Origin: Candidatus Peregrinibacteria bacterium
Lineage (GTDB): Bacteria; Patescibacteriota; Gracilibacteria; UM-FILTER-43-11
Length of the DNA: 36,296 bases
Assembly: GCA_016932505.1 (NCBI GenBank)
Contig: JAFGCT010000018.1
Coordinates: forward strand, 1 to 36,296
Reading direction: 5' to 3'
Shown: positions 22,183 to 30,994 of the stretch, piece after piece
Position numbering within the stretch: position 1 is the first letter of the stretch
Layout of the letters: each line of letters begins with the position of its first letter
Position numbers and translations under genes: made by a program
Notes under the pieces: generated by a model
What the model was told of the DNA's origin: nothing
The model's database searches: none
Seen by the model: only the letters and a program-made list of their open reading frames with translations

Positions 22183-23112
22183 ATGAAGAAAATTTTTATT
22201 AGAGTCATCGGCCAAATTCTTTCAATCTCCATTTTTGTCGGAGTTTTTATGTTTTCCCTATTCATTACTTATGGATATAGATATGATTTTGATGAAAAAG
22301 AGGTTGTTCAAACCAGTGTTATAGATGTTTGCACTATTCCAAAAGAGGCAGATTTGTATTTAGACGAAGAGTTTTACAGCGATAAATCCTGCCAGAAAAT
22401 TTACGGTTTAGATCTTGGTGCACATGAATTAAGTATTCAAAAGGAGGGCTATTACACTTGGAATAAAAGTTTGTATTTAAATAGTGAACAAGTGAGCTTG
22501 TATCCATTTGTTTTCCTAATTCCCTTTCCTGAATTTTATCCAAAGGTGGTTTTGGATGAAAATGTTGGGAATATTCTTATATCACCGAATCAATCTTTAT
22601 ATGCGACTTATGACGAGGTTCTTGATGTGGTAAAGATTTATTCCGCCTCACGTATTGCACCATATATTATTGAAGCACCTGCATATATTCAGGATTTAAT
22701 GTGGGTAGACAACAGCAGACTGATTGCAGATACTACCGAAGGAAGATATTTGGTAAATGTCCAAAAAGGTGAATGGAATCTTGTAAATGACATTATTTTG
22801 CACACACCGACTTCAAGCAATAAATTAATTGTTGATGGAAATGAGATATGGATTGATTATGGAGAAACTAAAAAATTTATTACAAGATATTCAGAAAACA
22901 TTGTGTCCGCTCAATATTTTTATAATGAATATAATCTGCTGATTACTACGAATGAAGATGTTCGCATCTGTGATACAGATGGAGAAAATTGCCATGTTGT
23001 AACCAAAAAAGATTCTGGTACACCAATTGCTAACCCTCCGAGATCTAAGAAAATTGTTTTTGTAAAAGATGGAGTTTTAACTCAGATTACTCTGGCAAAA
23101 CCAACTATTTAA
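22183..23112 (+). CDS. PEGA-domain membrane-anchored surface protein
   Basis: The 309-residue protein has an N-terminal anchor helix (about residues 8-30) and then a PEGA-type beta domain (about 45-105) in which LGAHELSIQKEGYYTWNKSL is the typical core. Residues 115-305 hold repeated strands (ILISPNQSLYATYDEVLDVV, LMWVDNSRLIADTTEGRYLV) suggesting a partial beta-propeller. The protein should lie outside the membrane. Proteins of this build are common in CPR genomes. Its role may be binding to surface polymer. It has its own promoter and a nearly leaderless start. Confidence 0.8.
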   Translation: MKKIFIRVIGQILSISIFVGVFMFSLFITYGYRYDFDEKEVVQTSVIDVCTIPKEADLYLDEEFYSDKSCQKIYGLDLGAHELSIQKEGYYTWNKSLYLNSEQVSLYPFVFLIPFPEFYPKVVLDENVGNILISPNQSLYATYDEVLDVVKIYSASRIAPYIIEAPAYIQDLMWVDNSRLIADTTEGRYLVNVQKGEWNLVNDIILHTPTSSNKLIVDGNEIWIDYGETKKFITRYSENIVSAQYFYNEYNLLITTNEDVRICDTDGENCHVVTKKDSGTPIANPPRSKKIVFVKDGVLTQITLAKPTI

Positions 23113-23137
23113 AACTTAAATCTTAAATCTCTAAAAA

Positions 23138-23207
23138 CGAAACTCGAAGTCTGAATATTTAAATTTAAAGGCTTATTATCAATTCGAACTTCATCCTTCG
23201 CTCTTCG
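23138..23207. repeat. degenerate inverted short repeats before pdxT
   Basis: CGAAACTCGAAGTCTGAA (23138-23155) is loosely complementary to TTCGAACTTCATCCTTCG and the bases after it (23183-23207). The spacer also has AACTTAAATCTTAAATCT. It holds no gene. Confidence 0.5.
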
Positions 23208-23234
23208 TTCTTAGGCTTCACAAAAAATAATTTT

Positions 23235-23798
23235 ATGCAAAAACAGAAAAAAAGTATTGGCATACTGGCGCTTCAGGGATCTTTTGCTGAACATAAAAAA
23301 ATGATGGAAAGAATAGGTGTAGATGTTGTTTTGATTAGTAGCTTGTTGGATGTTAAGGATAGAAGAATTGATGGAGTGATTTTGCCCGGTGGGGAAAGTA
23401 CGACAATGAAAAAACTATTGAGCAAGACGGGGTTGGACAAATGGCTTGTTGAATTTGGCAAATCCAAGCTTCCGATTTTTGGAACCTGTGCGGGGATGAT
23501 AGTACTATCAGACTTAGGACTTATTGATGCTGAAATAGAGCGGAATGCTTATGGTAGTCAACTGGATAGCTTTGAGGTTAATATTGATCTGTCACAAATC
23601 ACGAGCCACGAGCCACGAGCCACGAAAGGTATTTTTATTAGAGCGCCAAAGGTAATTAGTGTCGGAGATGGCGTTGAGGTATTGGCAAAAAATGGTGATG
23701 AGCCTGTTTTGATACGGCAAAAAAATATTCTGGCGGGCAGTTTTCATCCCGAGTTAACAGATGATAGAACAGTTCATGAATATTTTTTGAAAATGTGA
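23235..23798 (+). CDS. pdxT: pyridoxal 5'-phosphate synthase glutaminase subunit
   Basis: Hydrolyses glutamine and passes ammonia to the PdxS synthase in vitamin B6 synthesis. The 187 residues hold LALQGSFAEH, PGGESTTM, the nucleophile Cys85 in GTCAGM, RNAYGSQLDSFE, FIRAPKV and the His171/Glu173 pair in SFHPELT. All catalytic residues are present. Residues 123-131 are encoded by a 7-bp repeat (ACGAGCC, three copies at 23601-23621) in the loop before FIRAP. The partner gene pdxS is not in the window although the two are usually adjacent. No Shine-Dalgarno site. Confidence 0.93.
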   Translation: MQKQKKSIGILALQGSFAEHKKMMERIGVDVVLISSLLDVKDRRIDGVILPGGESTTMKKLLSKTGLDKWLVEFGKSKLPIFGTCAGMIVLSDLGLIDAEIERNAYGSQLDSFEVNIDLSQITSHEPRATKGIFIRAPKVISVGDGVEVLAKNGDEPVLIRQKNILAGSFHPELTDDRTVHEYFLKM

Positions 23799-23882
23799 AA
23801 ATTTGCAAATAAGAAATAGCAATCTTCAATTTTCAATTGTCAAAAAAACTGTTAGTATATTCTCCGAACATAACTAACAAAC

Positions 23883-24830
23883 ATGGCTCAATCAAAATTT
23901 ACAATATTTTCAGGATCATCTCATCCTGAACTTGCAGAAAAAGTAGCTAAGGCAACGAAAACACCGCTAGGCAAAGTAACACTTTCGACTTTTTCCTGTG
24001 GTGAAAAATATGTAGCTTTAGGACAAACTGTTCGCGGTAAGGAAGTATTTATTATACAAACATGTAGGGATCAGCTTGTTAATGATGATTTAATGGAATT
24101 ATTTTTAATGATAAATGCGGCAAAACTTTCTTTTGCCAGCAAGATTCATGTAATCATTCCTCATTTTGGTTATGCCAGACAGGACAAAGTACATGTTCCA
24201 AGAGAACCGATTAGTGCAAAAGTTATGTCTGATCTTATTGTTAAGGCTGGTGCGGATAATGTGATTGCTTTTGAGCTTCATGCGGATCAGGCACAGGCAT
24301 TTTTTGATGTTCCGGTTGATAACATAAGTGTTCATAGGCTTTTTGCTAAATATTTTAAAGACAAGAAATTAAAAAATGTTACTGTTGTTTCTCCGGATGC
24401 AGGCGGAGCAAAAAATGCGAAAAAATTCGCTGATGATCTTGGTGCACCAATTGCCATTCTTCATAAATCAAGACCGGAACACAATAAGGCTATTACCACT
24501 CATGTTGTTGGTGATGTTAAAGGTAGAACCTGTATAATTTATGACGATATGATTGATACAGCGGGTAGCGTTTCTGCAGCTCATGAGGCACTTTCCAAAC
24601 AGGGTGCAAACAAAGACATGTATTTAGCTGTTACTCATCCGATTTTTTCTGGACCAGCTCCGGAAAGACTTTCTAAGGCTGGATTTAAAGAGGTAGTTGT
24701 AACTGATACAATGCCTATTACTAAAGAAAAACAATTTAAAGGCTTAAAGCAGATTAGTATTGCGCCTCTTATTGCTCATATTATTACAAATATCACTAAT
24801 CAGCAGTCAGTTAGTCAGCTGTTTTACTAA
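23883..24830 (+). CDS. prs: ribose-phosphate pyrophosphokinase
   Basis: Makes PRPP from ribose 5-phosphate and ATP for nucleotide synthesis. The 315 residues show the two phosphoribosyltransferase-like halves. These hold IIPHFGYARQDK, FELHADQAQAFF, VVSPDAGGAKNAKKFA and the PRPP-binding loop IIYDDMIDTAGS. Length is normal. A TATATT about 25 nt upstream may be the -10 box. The gene runs directly into gap with a 26-nt spacer and may form one transcript with it. No Shine-Dalgarno site. Confidence 0.95.
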   Translation: MAQSKFTIFSGSSHPELAEKVAKATKTPLGKVTLSTFSCGEKYVALGQTVRGKEVFIIQTCRDQLVNDDLMELFLMINAAKLSFASKIHVIIPHFGYARQDKVHVPREPISAKVMSDLIVKAGADNVIAFELHADQAQAFFDVPVDNISVHRLFAKYFKDKKLKNVTVVSPDAGGAKNAKKFADDLGAPIAILHKSRPEHNKAITTHVVGDVKGRTCIIYDDMIDTAGSVSAAHEALSKQGANKDMYLAVTHPIFSGPAPERLSKAGFKEVVVTDTMPITKEKQFKGLKQISIAPLIAHIITNITNQQSVSQLFY

Positions 24831-24856
24831 TTCTTAATTCTTAATTTTAACTAAAG

Positions 24857-25858
24857 ATGAAAGTTGCCATTAATGGTTTTGGACGCATTGGGCGTCAAGT
24901 TCTTCACATAATAATGCAAAATAAAGCGGATTTGGAGGTTGTTGCAATTAATGATCTTACAGACCCTTCTATGCTTGCTTTGCTTTTTGAATTTGATTCC
25001 ACTTATGGAAGATATCCAGGAAAAGTTGAATTAAAAGAAGGGGAAATGATTGTAGACGGGAAATCAATTAAAATGTTTGCCGAGCCAGACCCAACAAAAT
25101 TACCATGGAAAGATTTAGGAGTTGATGTTGTAATGGAATGCACAGGTGTTTTCCGAACTTATGAAAAAGCCAGCTTGCATATTCAGGCAGGTGCTAAAAA
25201 GGTAATTCTATCCGCTCCTGGCAAAGGAGATAAACCTGTAGATGCTACGATTGTAATGGGGGTGAATGAAGACATTCTAACTGGGGATGAGACTATTATT
25301 TCCAATGCCAGCTGTACAACAAACTGCCTTGCTCCTTTTGCAAAAGCTATTAATGACGCATTTGGAATTAAAAGGGGAATAATGACTACAATACATGCGG
25401 TAACAGCAAGTCAGAATGTTCTTGATGCGCCTTCCAAAGACCCAAGAAGAGCAAGAAGCTGTATGCAGAATTTGATTCCTACTTCAACTGGTGCCGCCAA
25501 AGCTGTAGGGCTTGTAATCCCTGAACTTAAAGGTAAATTGACCGGTATGGCAGTTAGAGTACCTACTCCGACAGTTTCGCTTGTTGATTTAACTGTTGAA
25601 TTAAATAAAGATGTAACTGTAGAAGAGGTAAATGACGCTATGAGAAAACGTGCTCAAGAAATTCCAAGTATTCTAAAAGTAGAAGACAGACCTCTTGTTT
25701 CAAAAGATTTTCAGATGGATTCTCATTCTTCTATTGTAGATGCTCCTAACACTATTGTAATGGAAGGAAATATGGTGAAGATTCTTGCATGGTATGACAA
25801 TGAATGGGGGTATTCATCCAGAATGGTTGATTTAGCGGAATATTTATCTAACAAATAG
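24857..25858 (+). CDS. gap: glyceraldehyde-3-phosphate dehydrogenase, type I
   Basis: Oxidises glyceraldehyde 3-phosphate to 1,3-bisphosphoglycerate with NAD in glycolysis. The 333 residues start with the NAD-binding INGFGRIGRQV. They carry the catalytic Cys153 in SNASCTTNCLAP and His180 in TTIHAVTASQ, then PTSTGAAKAVG, and end with WYDNEWGYSSRMVDL. It is complete and of normal length. It follows prs at 26 nt; the next spacer is a hairpin-forming repeat that may end the transcript. Confidence 0.97.
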   Translation: MKVAINGFGRIGRQVLHIIMQNKADLEVVAINDLTDPSMLALLFEFDSTYGRYPGKVELKEGEMIVDGKSIKMFAEPDPTKLPWKDLGVDVVMECTGVFRTYEKASLHIQAGAKKVILSAPGKGDKPVDATIVMGVNEDILTGDETIISNASCTTNCLAPFAKAINDAFGIKRGIMTTIHAVTASQNVLDAPSKDPRRARSCMQNLIPTSTGAAKAVGLVIPELKGKLTGMAVRVPTPTVSLVDLTVELNKDVTVEEVNDAMRKRAQEIPSILKVEDRPLVSKDFQMDSHSSIVDAPNTIVMEGNMVKILAWYDNEWGYSSRMVDLAEYLSNK

Positions 25859-25872
25859 TACAGATGGATAAT

Positions 25873-25951
25873 CGTATAGATGATTGAATTGGTGCTCGAA
25901 TGGTACTTCAATACGATCTCCAATGCGATTTCCAATTCGATAATCTATACG
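25873..25951. repeat. inverted arms of 12-bp repeats after gap
   Basis: 25873-25892 and 25932-25951 are inverted copies with two mismatches in 20. The inner part holds CGATCTCCAATG and CGATTTCCAATT, two 12-bp units in tandem. The element fills the spacer between gap and the nuclease gene. Confidence 0.85.
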
Positions 25952-25955
25952 AAAT

Positions 25956-27350
25956 ATGAAAATAACAAGTTTCGGCGCAGCATTAGAGGTTACAGGTTCT
26001 CAACATTTACTTGAGGTGAACGGTAAAAAAATACTTCTTGATTGCGGATTATTTCAGGGAAGAAGAAAAATTGCAGACTTAAAAAATAGAGAATTTTTGT
26101 ATAATCCTGCAGAAATTGACGCAATGATTCTTTCTCATGCACATATCGATCATAGCGGTAGAATACCTTATTTGGTTAAGGAAGGTTTTCAGGGTGTTGT
26201 TTATTGCACAGAAGCAACAAAAGACCTATGTAGCATAATGTTGATGGATAGTGCCTATATACAAGAAAGTGATGCTAAATATGCAGCTAAAAAACTGAAA
26301 GATACTTCAATCCCAATTGAACCTATTTACACCTCAGAAGATGCTGAATTTTGTCTTCAGTTTTTCAAGACTGTGCCATTTGATAAACAATTTAAATTAT
26401 TTGATGGTATTGAATTTACTCTTCGTGAGGCTGGGCATGTACTTGGTTCCAGTATGGTTGAGCTTGATATTGCCGATAATGAGGATGGTCAGACAAAAAA
26501 ATTCATATTCACTGGCGATATGGGCAGATGCAATTTGCCAATAATAAACGACCCATATAAATTTGAATCAGCTGATTATTTGATGACAGAAAGTACTTAT
26601 GGAAATAGAACTCATGCACCTATTGAAGAGGGAATTCCGGAGCTTGCACGGGTTATTAACAGGACTATTAAGCGTGGAGGTAAGATAATAATACCTTCAT
26701 TCGCATTTGAGCGTACTCAGGAATTGATTTATGGAATTCATTTATTAATTGATAAAAAGGAAATACCGTCTAATTTACCAATTTTTATCGATAGTCCACT
26801 TGCCACAAATCTGACTACAATTTTTCAGAAACACATAGAGCTTTATGATGAAGAGATTCGAAAACACTTTAAAATTGACCATAACCCTTTTAAACCCCAT
26901 CAGTTAAAACACACTAATTCTGTTGAAGAATCAAAGAATCTTAACTTTTTTATAGGACCTTGCATTATTATTTCTGCTAGTGGAATGTGTGAAGCTGGAC
27001 GAATCCGGCATCATTTAAAAAATAATATTGAAGACCCGAAAAATACGATTGCTGTAGTGGGGTATATGGCTGAAGATACACTTGGAAGGAAGATTGTTGA
27101 TGGTGATCCTATGATTAAAATCTTTGACCAGATGTATAAAGTAAATGCAGAGGTTGTAATACTTGAGTCATTCAGTGCCCATGCGGATATGAACGATTTA
27201 AATGATTTTGTAAGCAATATCAAAGGGCTTAAAAAGGTTTTCCTTGTTCATGGCGAAACAGATCAATCCGAGCCAATGGCGGAAAGAATTAAAAATGATA
27301 TGGGGGTTGAAACAGTAATTATGGAACCAGAAGTTGGTGTGGAGCTTTAA
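25956..27350 (+). CDS. beta-CASP metallo-beta-lactamase RNA nuclease
   Basis: The 464-residue protein belongs to the CPSF73/Ysh1-like group of zinc RNases. The metal motif HAHIDHSG is at 61-68, and the next metal ligands lie in [14 protein letters not shown] and FTGDMGR. The beta-CASP part has [14 protein letters not shown], then [34 protein letters not shown] and [13 protein letters not shown]. The RMMBL end has [12 protein letters not shown] and [18 protein letters not shown]. It probably processes or degrades RNA. It differs from RNase J, which is also present at 31684. Its end overlaps the convergent XRE gene by 4 nt. Confidence 0.93.
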   Translation: MKITSFGAALEVTGSQHLLEVNGKKILLDCGLFQGRRKIADLKNREFLYNPAEIDAMILSHAHIDHSGRIPYLVKEGFQGVVYCTEATKDLCSIMLMDSAYIQESDAKYAAKKLKDTSIPIEPIYTSEDAEFCLQFFKTVPFDKQFKLFDGIEFTLREAGHVLGSSMVELDIADNEDGQTKKFIFTGDMGRCNLPIINDPYKFESADYLMTESTYGNRTHAPIEEGIPELARVINRTIKRGGKIIIPSFAFERTQELIYGIHLLIDKKEIPSNLPIFIDSPLATNLTTIFQKHIELYDEEIRKHFKIDHNPFKPHQLKHTNSVEESKNLNFFIGPCIIISASGMCEAGRIRHHLKNNIEDPKNTIAVVGYMAEDTLGRKIVDGDPMIKIFDQMYKVNAEVVILESFSAHADMNDLNDFVSNIKGLKKVFLVHGETDQSEPMAERIKNDMGVETVIMEPEVGVEL

Positions 27351-27541
27351 TCTTCAAAAATAAACAGCTTATCAATGGTTGTCTTAAGGGTTTTGGAGAT
27401 ATCATGGGCAAGTTTTAAAGAGGGGTTGTATTTCCCCTGTTCCAGAAAAACAATGGTTTCACGTCGGACACCCGCTTTTTCGGCGAGTTTTTCTTGTGTC
27501 ATTTTCAGCTTCGTACGAAATACTTTAATTTTATTTTTCAT
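27347..27541 (-). CDS. XRE-family DNA-binding regulator
   Basis: The 64-residue protein is a single helix-turn-helix domain: [20 protein letters not shown] holds the two core helices, followed by [19 protein letters not shown]. It belongs to the short Cro/YozG-like class. It lies five bases after the membrane protein gene at 27547 on the same strand, a pairing I know from other genomes, so it probably controls that gene or senses a signal with it. No Shine-Dalgarno site. Confidence 0.92.
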   Translation of the reverse strand: MKNKIKVFRTKLKMTQEKLAEKAGVRRETIVFLEQGKYNPSLKLAHDISKTLKTTIDKLFIFED

Positions 27542-27546
27542 GGATA

Positions 27547-28092
27547 TTATTTACATTCGGTAATAGGTGCTGGAAATGAAGGCTGTCCGTGCTTTACCCA
27601 CTGCCCATTCTGACACATCCAGCTGTCTTCTCCTGAAAAAACACGCAAGGTCATTATAGTCAAAAAGAAGGCGACCACAAATGCTACAATCCAATAAATG
27701 AGCGTTTTACGGGTAAATTTGACCTTGTTATGATAACGGAAGATAAAGTTATAGATCAGCATCAGGATACAGGTGGAAAATGCGAGTGTCATCGCAACCG
27801 CCTGATAACCCGGATTCAGATCACGATAAGCATAAAGCACCATCATGGGAATAACAGCAATCCACGCGTAAATACGAATAGTAAGGAGAGCGGCTTTTCC
27901 GCCAATTTCGTAATCCCGTTCATCCGCGACGATTTCTTTAACACGTCCACGAAAATGAGTAAGCAGAAGTGCCGCAACTACCATTGCCGCAAGTGGAATC
28001 AGATATTCTTTATAAATCACCCCCTGAGTGAAAATGATGGCCAGCAAGATAGTGATAAGGATTTTGATCGTTTTATATTGTTTGAGCTTCAT
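27547..28092 (-). CDS. four-helix membrane protein partnered with XRE regulator
   Basis: About 181 residues from the ATG at 28090-28092; a start at 28119 would add nine polar residues and is less likely. Hydrophobic helices are near residues 10-27, 30-45, 70-90, 100-120 and 130-150, with a short acidic loop [14 protein letters not shown] typical of DUF2178-like proteins that sit beside XRE regulators. The end, [15 protein letters not shown] with a last Cys, looks extracytoplasmic. Function is unknown. Confidence 0.75.
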   Translation of the reverse strand: MKLKQYKTIKILITILLAIIFTQGVIYKEYLIPLAAMVVAALLLTHFRGRVKEIVADERDYEIGGKAALLTIRIYAWIAVIPMMVLYAYRDLNPGYQAVAMTLAFSTCILMLIYNFIFRYHNKVKFTRKTLIYWIVAFVVAFFLTIMTLRVFSGEDSWMCQNGQWVKHGQPSFPAPITECK

Positions 28093-28187
28093 AGTATTAA
28101 TGTTAGAATTATGTAACAACTTGATGTTATTTTATTCTAACATTTAAGTCAAGAGAATATTGAAGATAAAAAATGAATAACAAATAG

Positions 28188-28216
28188 TAGACAAAATCCT
28201 TTCTTTTCGCTAAACT
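28188..28216 (+). promoter_or_regulatory. putative promoter of tRNA-Ser
   Basis: TAGACA (28188-28193), 17 nt, TAAACT (28211-28216), about 34 nt before the tRNA. Confidence 0.6.
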
Positions 28217-28249
28217 AGCACAGCAAACAAGCCATATAGTTCTTTATAC

Positions 28250-28341
28250 GGAGAGATACTCAAGTGGCTGAAGAGGCGGCTTTGCTAAAGCTGTAGTGGG
28301 GTTTTACCCCAGCGGGGGTTCGAATCCCCCTCTCTCCGCCA
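28250..28341 (+). tRNA. tRNA-Ser (anticodon GCU), CCA encoded
   Basis: The acceptor stem GGAGAGA pairs with TCTCTCC, discriminator G, then CCA at 28339-28341. The anticodon stem CGGCT/AGCTG encloses loop TTGCTAA with anticodon GCT at 28284-28286. A long variable arm (TGGGG-TTTT-CCCCA) and the T arm GGGGG-TTCGAAT-CCCCC are clear. The long variable arm is the mark of tRNA-Ser. It reads AGC and AGU codons. Confidence 0.96.
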
Positions 28342-28353
28342 GCCAAACAATTG

Positions 28354-28376
28354 ACCACCTGAAAGGGTGGTTTTTT
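28354..28376 (+). terminator. intrinsic terminator after tRNA-Ser
   Basis: ACCACC (28354-28359) pairs with GGTGGT (28366-28371), with six T ending at 28376. Confidence 0.88.
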
Positions 28377-28393
28377 ATTTATTTAACAAGTTA

Positions 28394-29275
28394 TTAAAAA
28401 CTGATTTTCAACCCCGCTTTAATATTCTTTTTCCCAGTAAACACTATTAATTCGTCTATTAGTTTTTCTTTTTTTAGAATCCGATATAGTGTTGGACCGG
28501 GTTCGACTAGAATTGATGAGATTTCTTTTTTTGCGAGTTCGGCAAATAACTTATTAAGGGTGGTTTTTTTGTTGATATGCAGATAATTCTTATCCCTAAA
28601 AACCTTTGCGGTCTTTGGCACACGATTTTTGGAATCCAAAATAATACGTAATGGGTCTTTTCCTTTTACTAATCGGACTCCAAGATGCGGGTTGTCACTT
28701 AAAACAGTATTACTGCCAACCATTATTGCCTGATAAAATGCACGAAGCTTGTGAATTTCGATATCTTGCTTTTTGTTTGTGATTCGGACTGGTGCCCCGC
28801 CCTTCCCAGCTACGAAACCATCCGCACTTACAGCGATTTTGACTGTTATAAATGGCCGTTTTTTAGTCACCCATGTAAAGAAAAATTTGTTTAGGAATAC
28901 ACACTTATCTGCAATTTCTCCTTTTAGTATTTTGTAATTAGACTTTGGCTGAAATGGATCTTTTGAGCCACAAATAACTTTAGATATTCCAACTTTTTTA
29001 ATTAATTCAGAACAAGGTGGTGTTTTACCGTGTAACTGACAGGGTTCAAGCGTTACGTAGATAGTAGAACCGATTAAATCCTTTTTGTTTTTGACCGATT
29101 TGATTGCATTTACTTCGGCATGAGGCCCACCAAATTTTTTATGGTATCCCTTGCCAATAACTTTTCCATTTTTAACGATTACAGCTCCAACCATCGGATT
29201 AGGTGCAACATCTCGACCACCCAGAGTGGCAAGCTTGAGTGCTTGGACCATAAATTTTTCGTCAGACGTTGGCAT
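28394..29275 (-). CDS. ribD: RibD-like deaminase-reductase, short
   Basis: The bifunctional RibD makes the ribityl-pyrimidine intermediate of riboflavin. The N-terminal deaminase domain is complete: PNPMVGAVIV, HAE with His52 and Glu54, and the zinc cysteines Cys79 and Cys88 in EPCQLHGKTPPC. The reductase domain has KIAVSADGFVA, VGSNTVLSDNPHLGVR and ISSILVEPGPTL. At 293 residues the protein is shorter than usual (about 360), the reductase part being trimmed, mainly at its end. No other riboflavin gene is near, so it could serve another deamination. It is convergent with the tRNA gene. Confidence 0.88.
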   Translation of the reverse strand: MPTSDEKFMVQALKLATLGGRDVAPNPMVGAVIVKNGKVIGKGYHKKFGGPHAEVNAIKSVKNKKDLIGSTIYVTLEPCQLHGKTPPCSELIKKVGISKVICGSKDPFQPKSNYKILKGEIADKCVFLNKFFFTWVTKKRPFITVKIAVSADGFVAGKGGAPVRITNKKQDIEIHKLRAFYQAIMVGSNTVLSDNPHLGVRLVKGKDPLRIILDSKNRVPKTAKVFRDKNYLHINKKTTLNKLFAELAKKEISSILVEPGPTLYRILKKEKLIDELIVFTGKKNIKAGLKISF

Positions 29276-29384
29276 TTTCTTTCTTTATATTATTTCTTTC
29301 TTATTCCCTTCCACTAGTTACCCTCTTACCCCGTAGGGGGTGAAGAAGGGGGCGACCATATACGTGAAAGCAAAAAAAATTTAT

Positions 29385-29414
29385 TTGACACTCATAAAAA
29401 TACCATGATATAAG
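29385..29414 (+). promoter_or_regulatory. promoter of comM
   Basis: TTGACA (29385-29390), 18 nt, TATAAG (29409-29414). A small GC hairpin (ACCCC-GTA-GGGGT, near 29328-29341) lies in the same spacer. Confidence 0.7.
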
Positions 29415-29471
29415 GGTAACCTGAATTAATTTGTATTTAATGAATATTTTGTATCCTAATGAATAATAATT

Positions 29472-30989
29472 ATGTCATCAAAAATTTATAGTATTGAGCT
29501 GTCCGGTCTGGACGGCAATTTAGTCGAAATCGAAGTCGATAACCGTTCCGGCTGTAAACCGGCTTTTCCTATAGTCGGATTACCCGACGCAGCGATGCAA
29601 GAAGCACGTGAAAGGGTATTTAGCGCTGTTAAGAATTCTAAATATATATTCCCAAGAGGGCGTGTTGTAGCTAATCTTGCGCCAGCTGATTTAAGAAAAA
29701 CGGGAGCTCGCTATGATTTGGCAATAGCGATTGGGGCAATAAGACTGTATCAGCGAATTCCCGAACACCATTTTCAGGAAACAATATTTTTGGGCGAGTT
29801 AGCACTTAATGGTAGAACTAGGCCTATTAGTGGAATCCTTGCAAGTGTTGAATTTGCAAAAAAGAAAGGATTCAAAGCCGTAATTATCCCAAAAGAAAAT
29901 GCGGCTGAGGCAGCATTGATTCCGGATATTAAAATCGTTCCAGTCGGAAGTCTGCGGGAAGCAGTTGAATATCTTGCGGATGAAATAAGTATTCTGCCTG
30001 TTATTCCAAAAATTAAAAATGAAAAATCGCCTATTAAAGTAGATATGGCTCTTGTAAAAGGACAGGCTCAGGCGAAAAGAGCTTTGGAAATTGCGGCAGC
30101 TGGGGGACATAATATTCTTTTGAACGGTAGTCCTGGTTCAGGTAAAACATTGATGGCGAAAGCATTTCAGGGGATTCTTCCAAAAATGTCTCATGATGAA
30201 GTATTGGAAGTTACAAAGATTTATTCTGTTGCAGGACTTTTACCTAAATCCCAACCGCTTATTTCTCAAAGACCTTTCAGGATTGTTCATCATACGGCAT
30301 CAGCAATTAGTATTGTGGGAGGAGGAAATGTTCCTGGACCAGGTGAGATATCACTGGCACACCGCGGGGTTTTGTTTATGGATGAGATTGCTGAGTTTCC
30401 TGTTCAAGTATTGGAAGTGTTAAGACAGCCAATGGAAGATCAGATAATCACAATTTCCAGAGCAAGAGGTAGTATTACTTATCCGGCACAATTTATTTTG
30501 ATTGCCGCAATGAATCCATGTCCATGCGGTTATTTAAATGCTGAAAATACCACTAAAACATGTAATTGTGAAAGGTGGAGAATAGAAAGGTATAAAAAAA
30601 GACTTTCCGGTCCATTGCTTGATAGATTTGATATGCAGTTAAATATTCAGCCCGTTCCTCATAATAAATTGATGAATCAAGAAAAAGGAGAAAACTCATT
30701 ATCGATTCAAACAAGAGTGGAGTTAGCCGTTCAGATACAACAGGAAAGGTTTAAGGAATTTTCTATTCAAAGAAATGCGGAAATGGACAACAAACTTATT
30801 AATAAAGTCTGTGATTTGGATAAAAAGAGTCAGGCATTATTGGAAATGGCTATTAAGAAATATGATTTATCTGCTCGCTCATATTTCAGAATGATAAAAC
30901 TTGCAAGAACAATTGCAGATTTAGATGGAAGTAAGAACATTACCTCTGCACATGTAGCGGAAGCGTTGCAATATAGATTAAAAACTTAA
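29472..30989 (+). CDS. comM: YifB/ComM family AAA+ helicase-like protein
   Basis: The 505-residue protein has the N-terminal fold of the family (GLPDAAMQEARERVFSAVKN) and NLAPADLRKTGARYDL. A magnesium-chelatase-like AAA+ domain has Walker A GSPGSGKT (219-226), HRGVLFMDEIAEF for Walker B, and MNPCPCGYL. The C-terminal helical part has RSYFRMIKLARTIADLDG. ComM promotes branch migration of DNA taken up in natural transformation. The prepilin peptidase at 33685 would fit a DNA-uptake pilus, but no other competence gene is visible. It has its own promoter and no Shine-Dalgarno site. Confidence 0.95.
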   Translation: MSSKIYSIELSGLDGNLVEIEVDNRSGCKPAFPIVGLPDAAMQEARERVFSAVKNSKYIFPRGRVVANLAPADLRKTGARYDLAIAIGAIRLYQRIPEHHFQETIFLGELALNGRTRPISGILASVEFAKKKGFKAVIIPKENAAEAALIPDIKIVPVGSLREAVEYLADEISILPVIPKIKNEKSPIKVDMALVKGQAQAKRALEIAAAGGHNILLNGSPGSGKTLMAKAFQGILPKMSHDEVLEVTKIYSVAGLLPKSQPLISQRPFRIVHHTASAISIVGGGNVPGPGEISLAHRGVLFMDEIAEFPVQVLEVLRQPMEDQIITISRARGSITYPAQFILIAAMNPCPCGYLNAENTTKTCNCERWRIERYKKRLSGPLLDRFDMQLNIQPVPHNKLMNQEKGENSLSIQTRVELAVQIQQERFKEFSIQRNAEMDNKLINKVCDLDKKSQALLEMAIKKYDLSARSYFRMIKLARTIADLDGSKNITSAHVAEALQYRLKT

Positions 30990-30994
30990 ACTAT

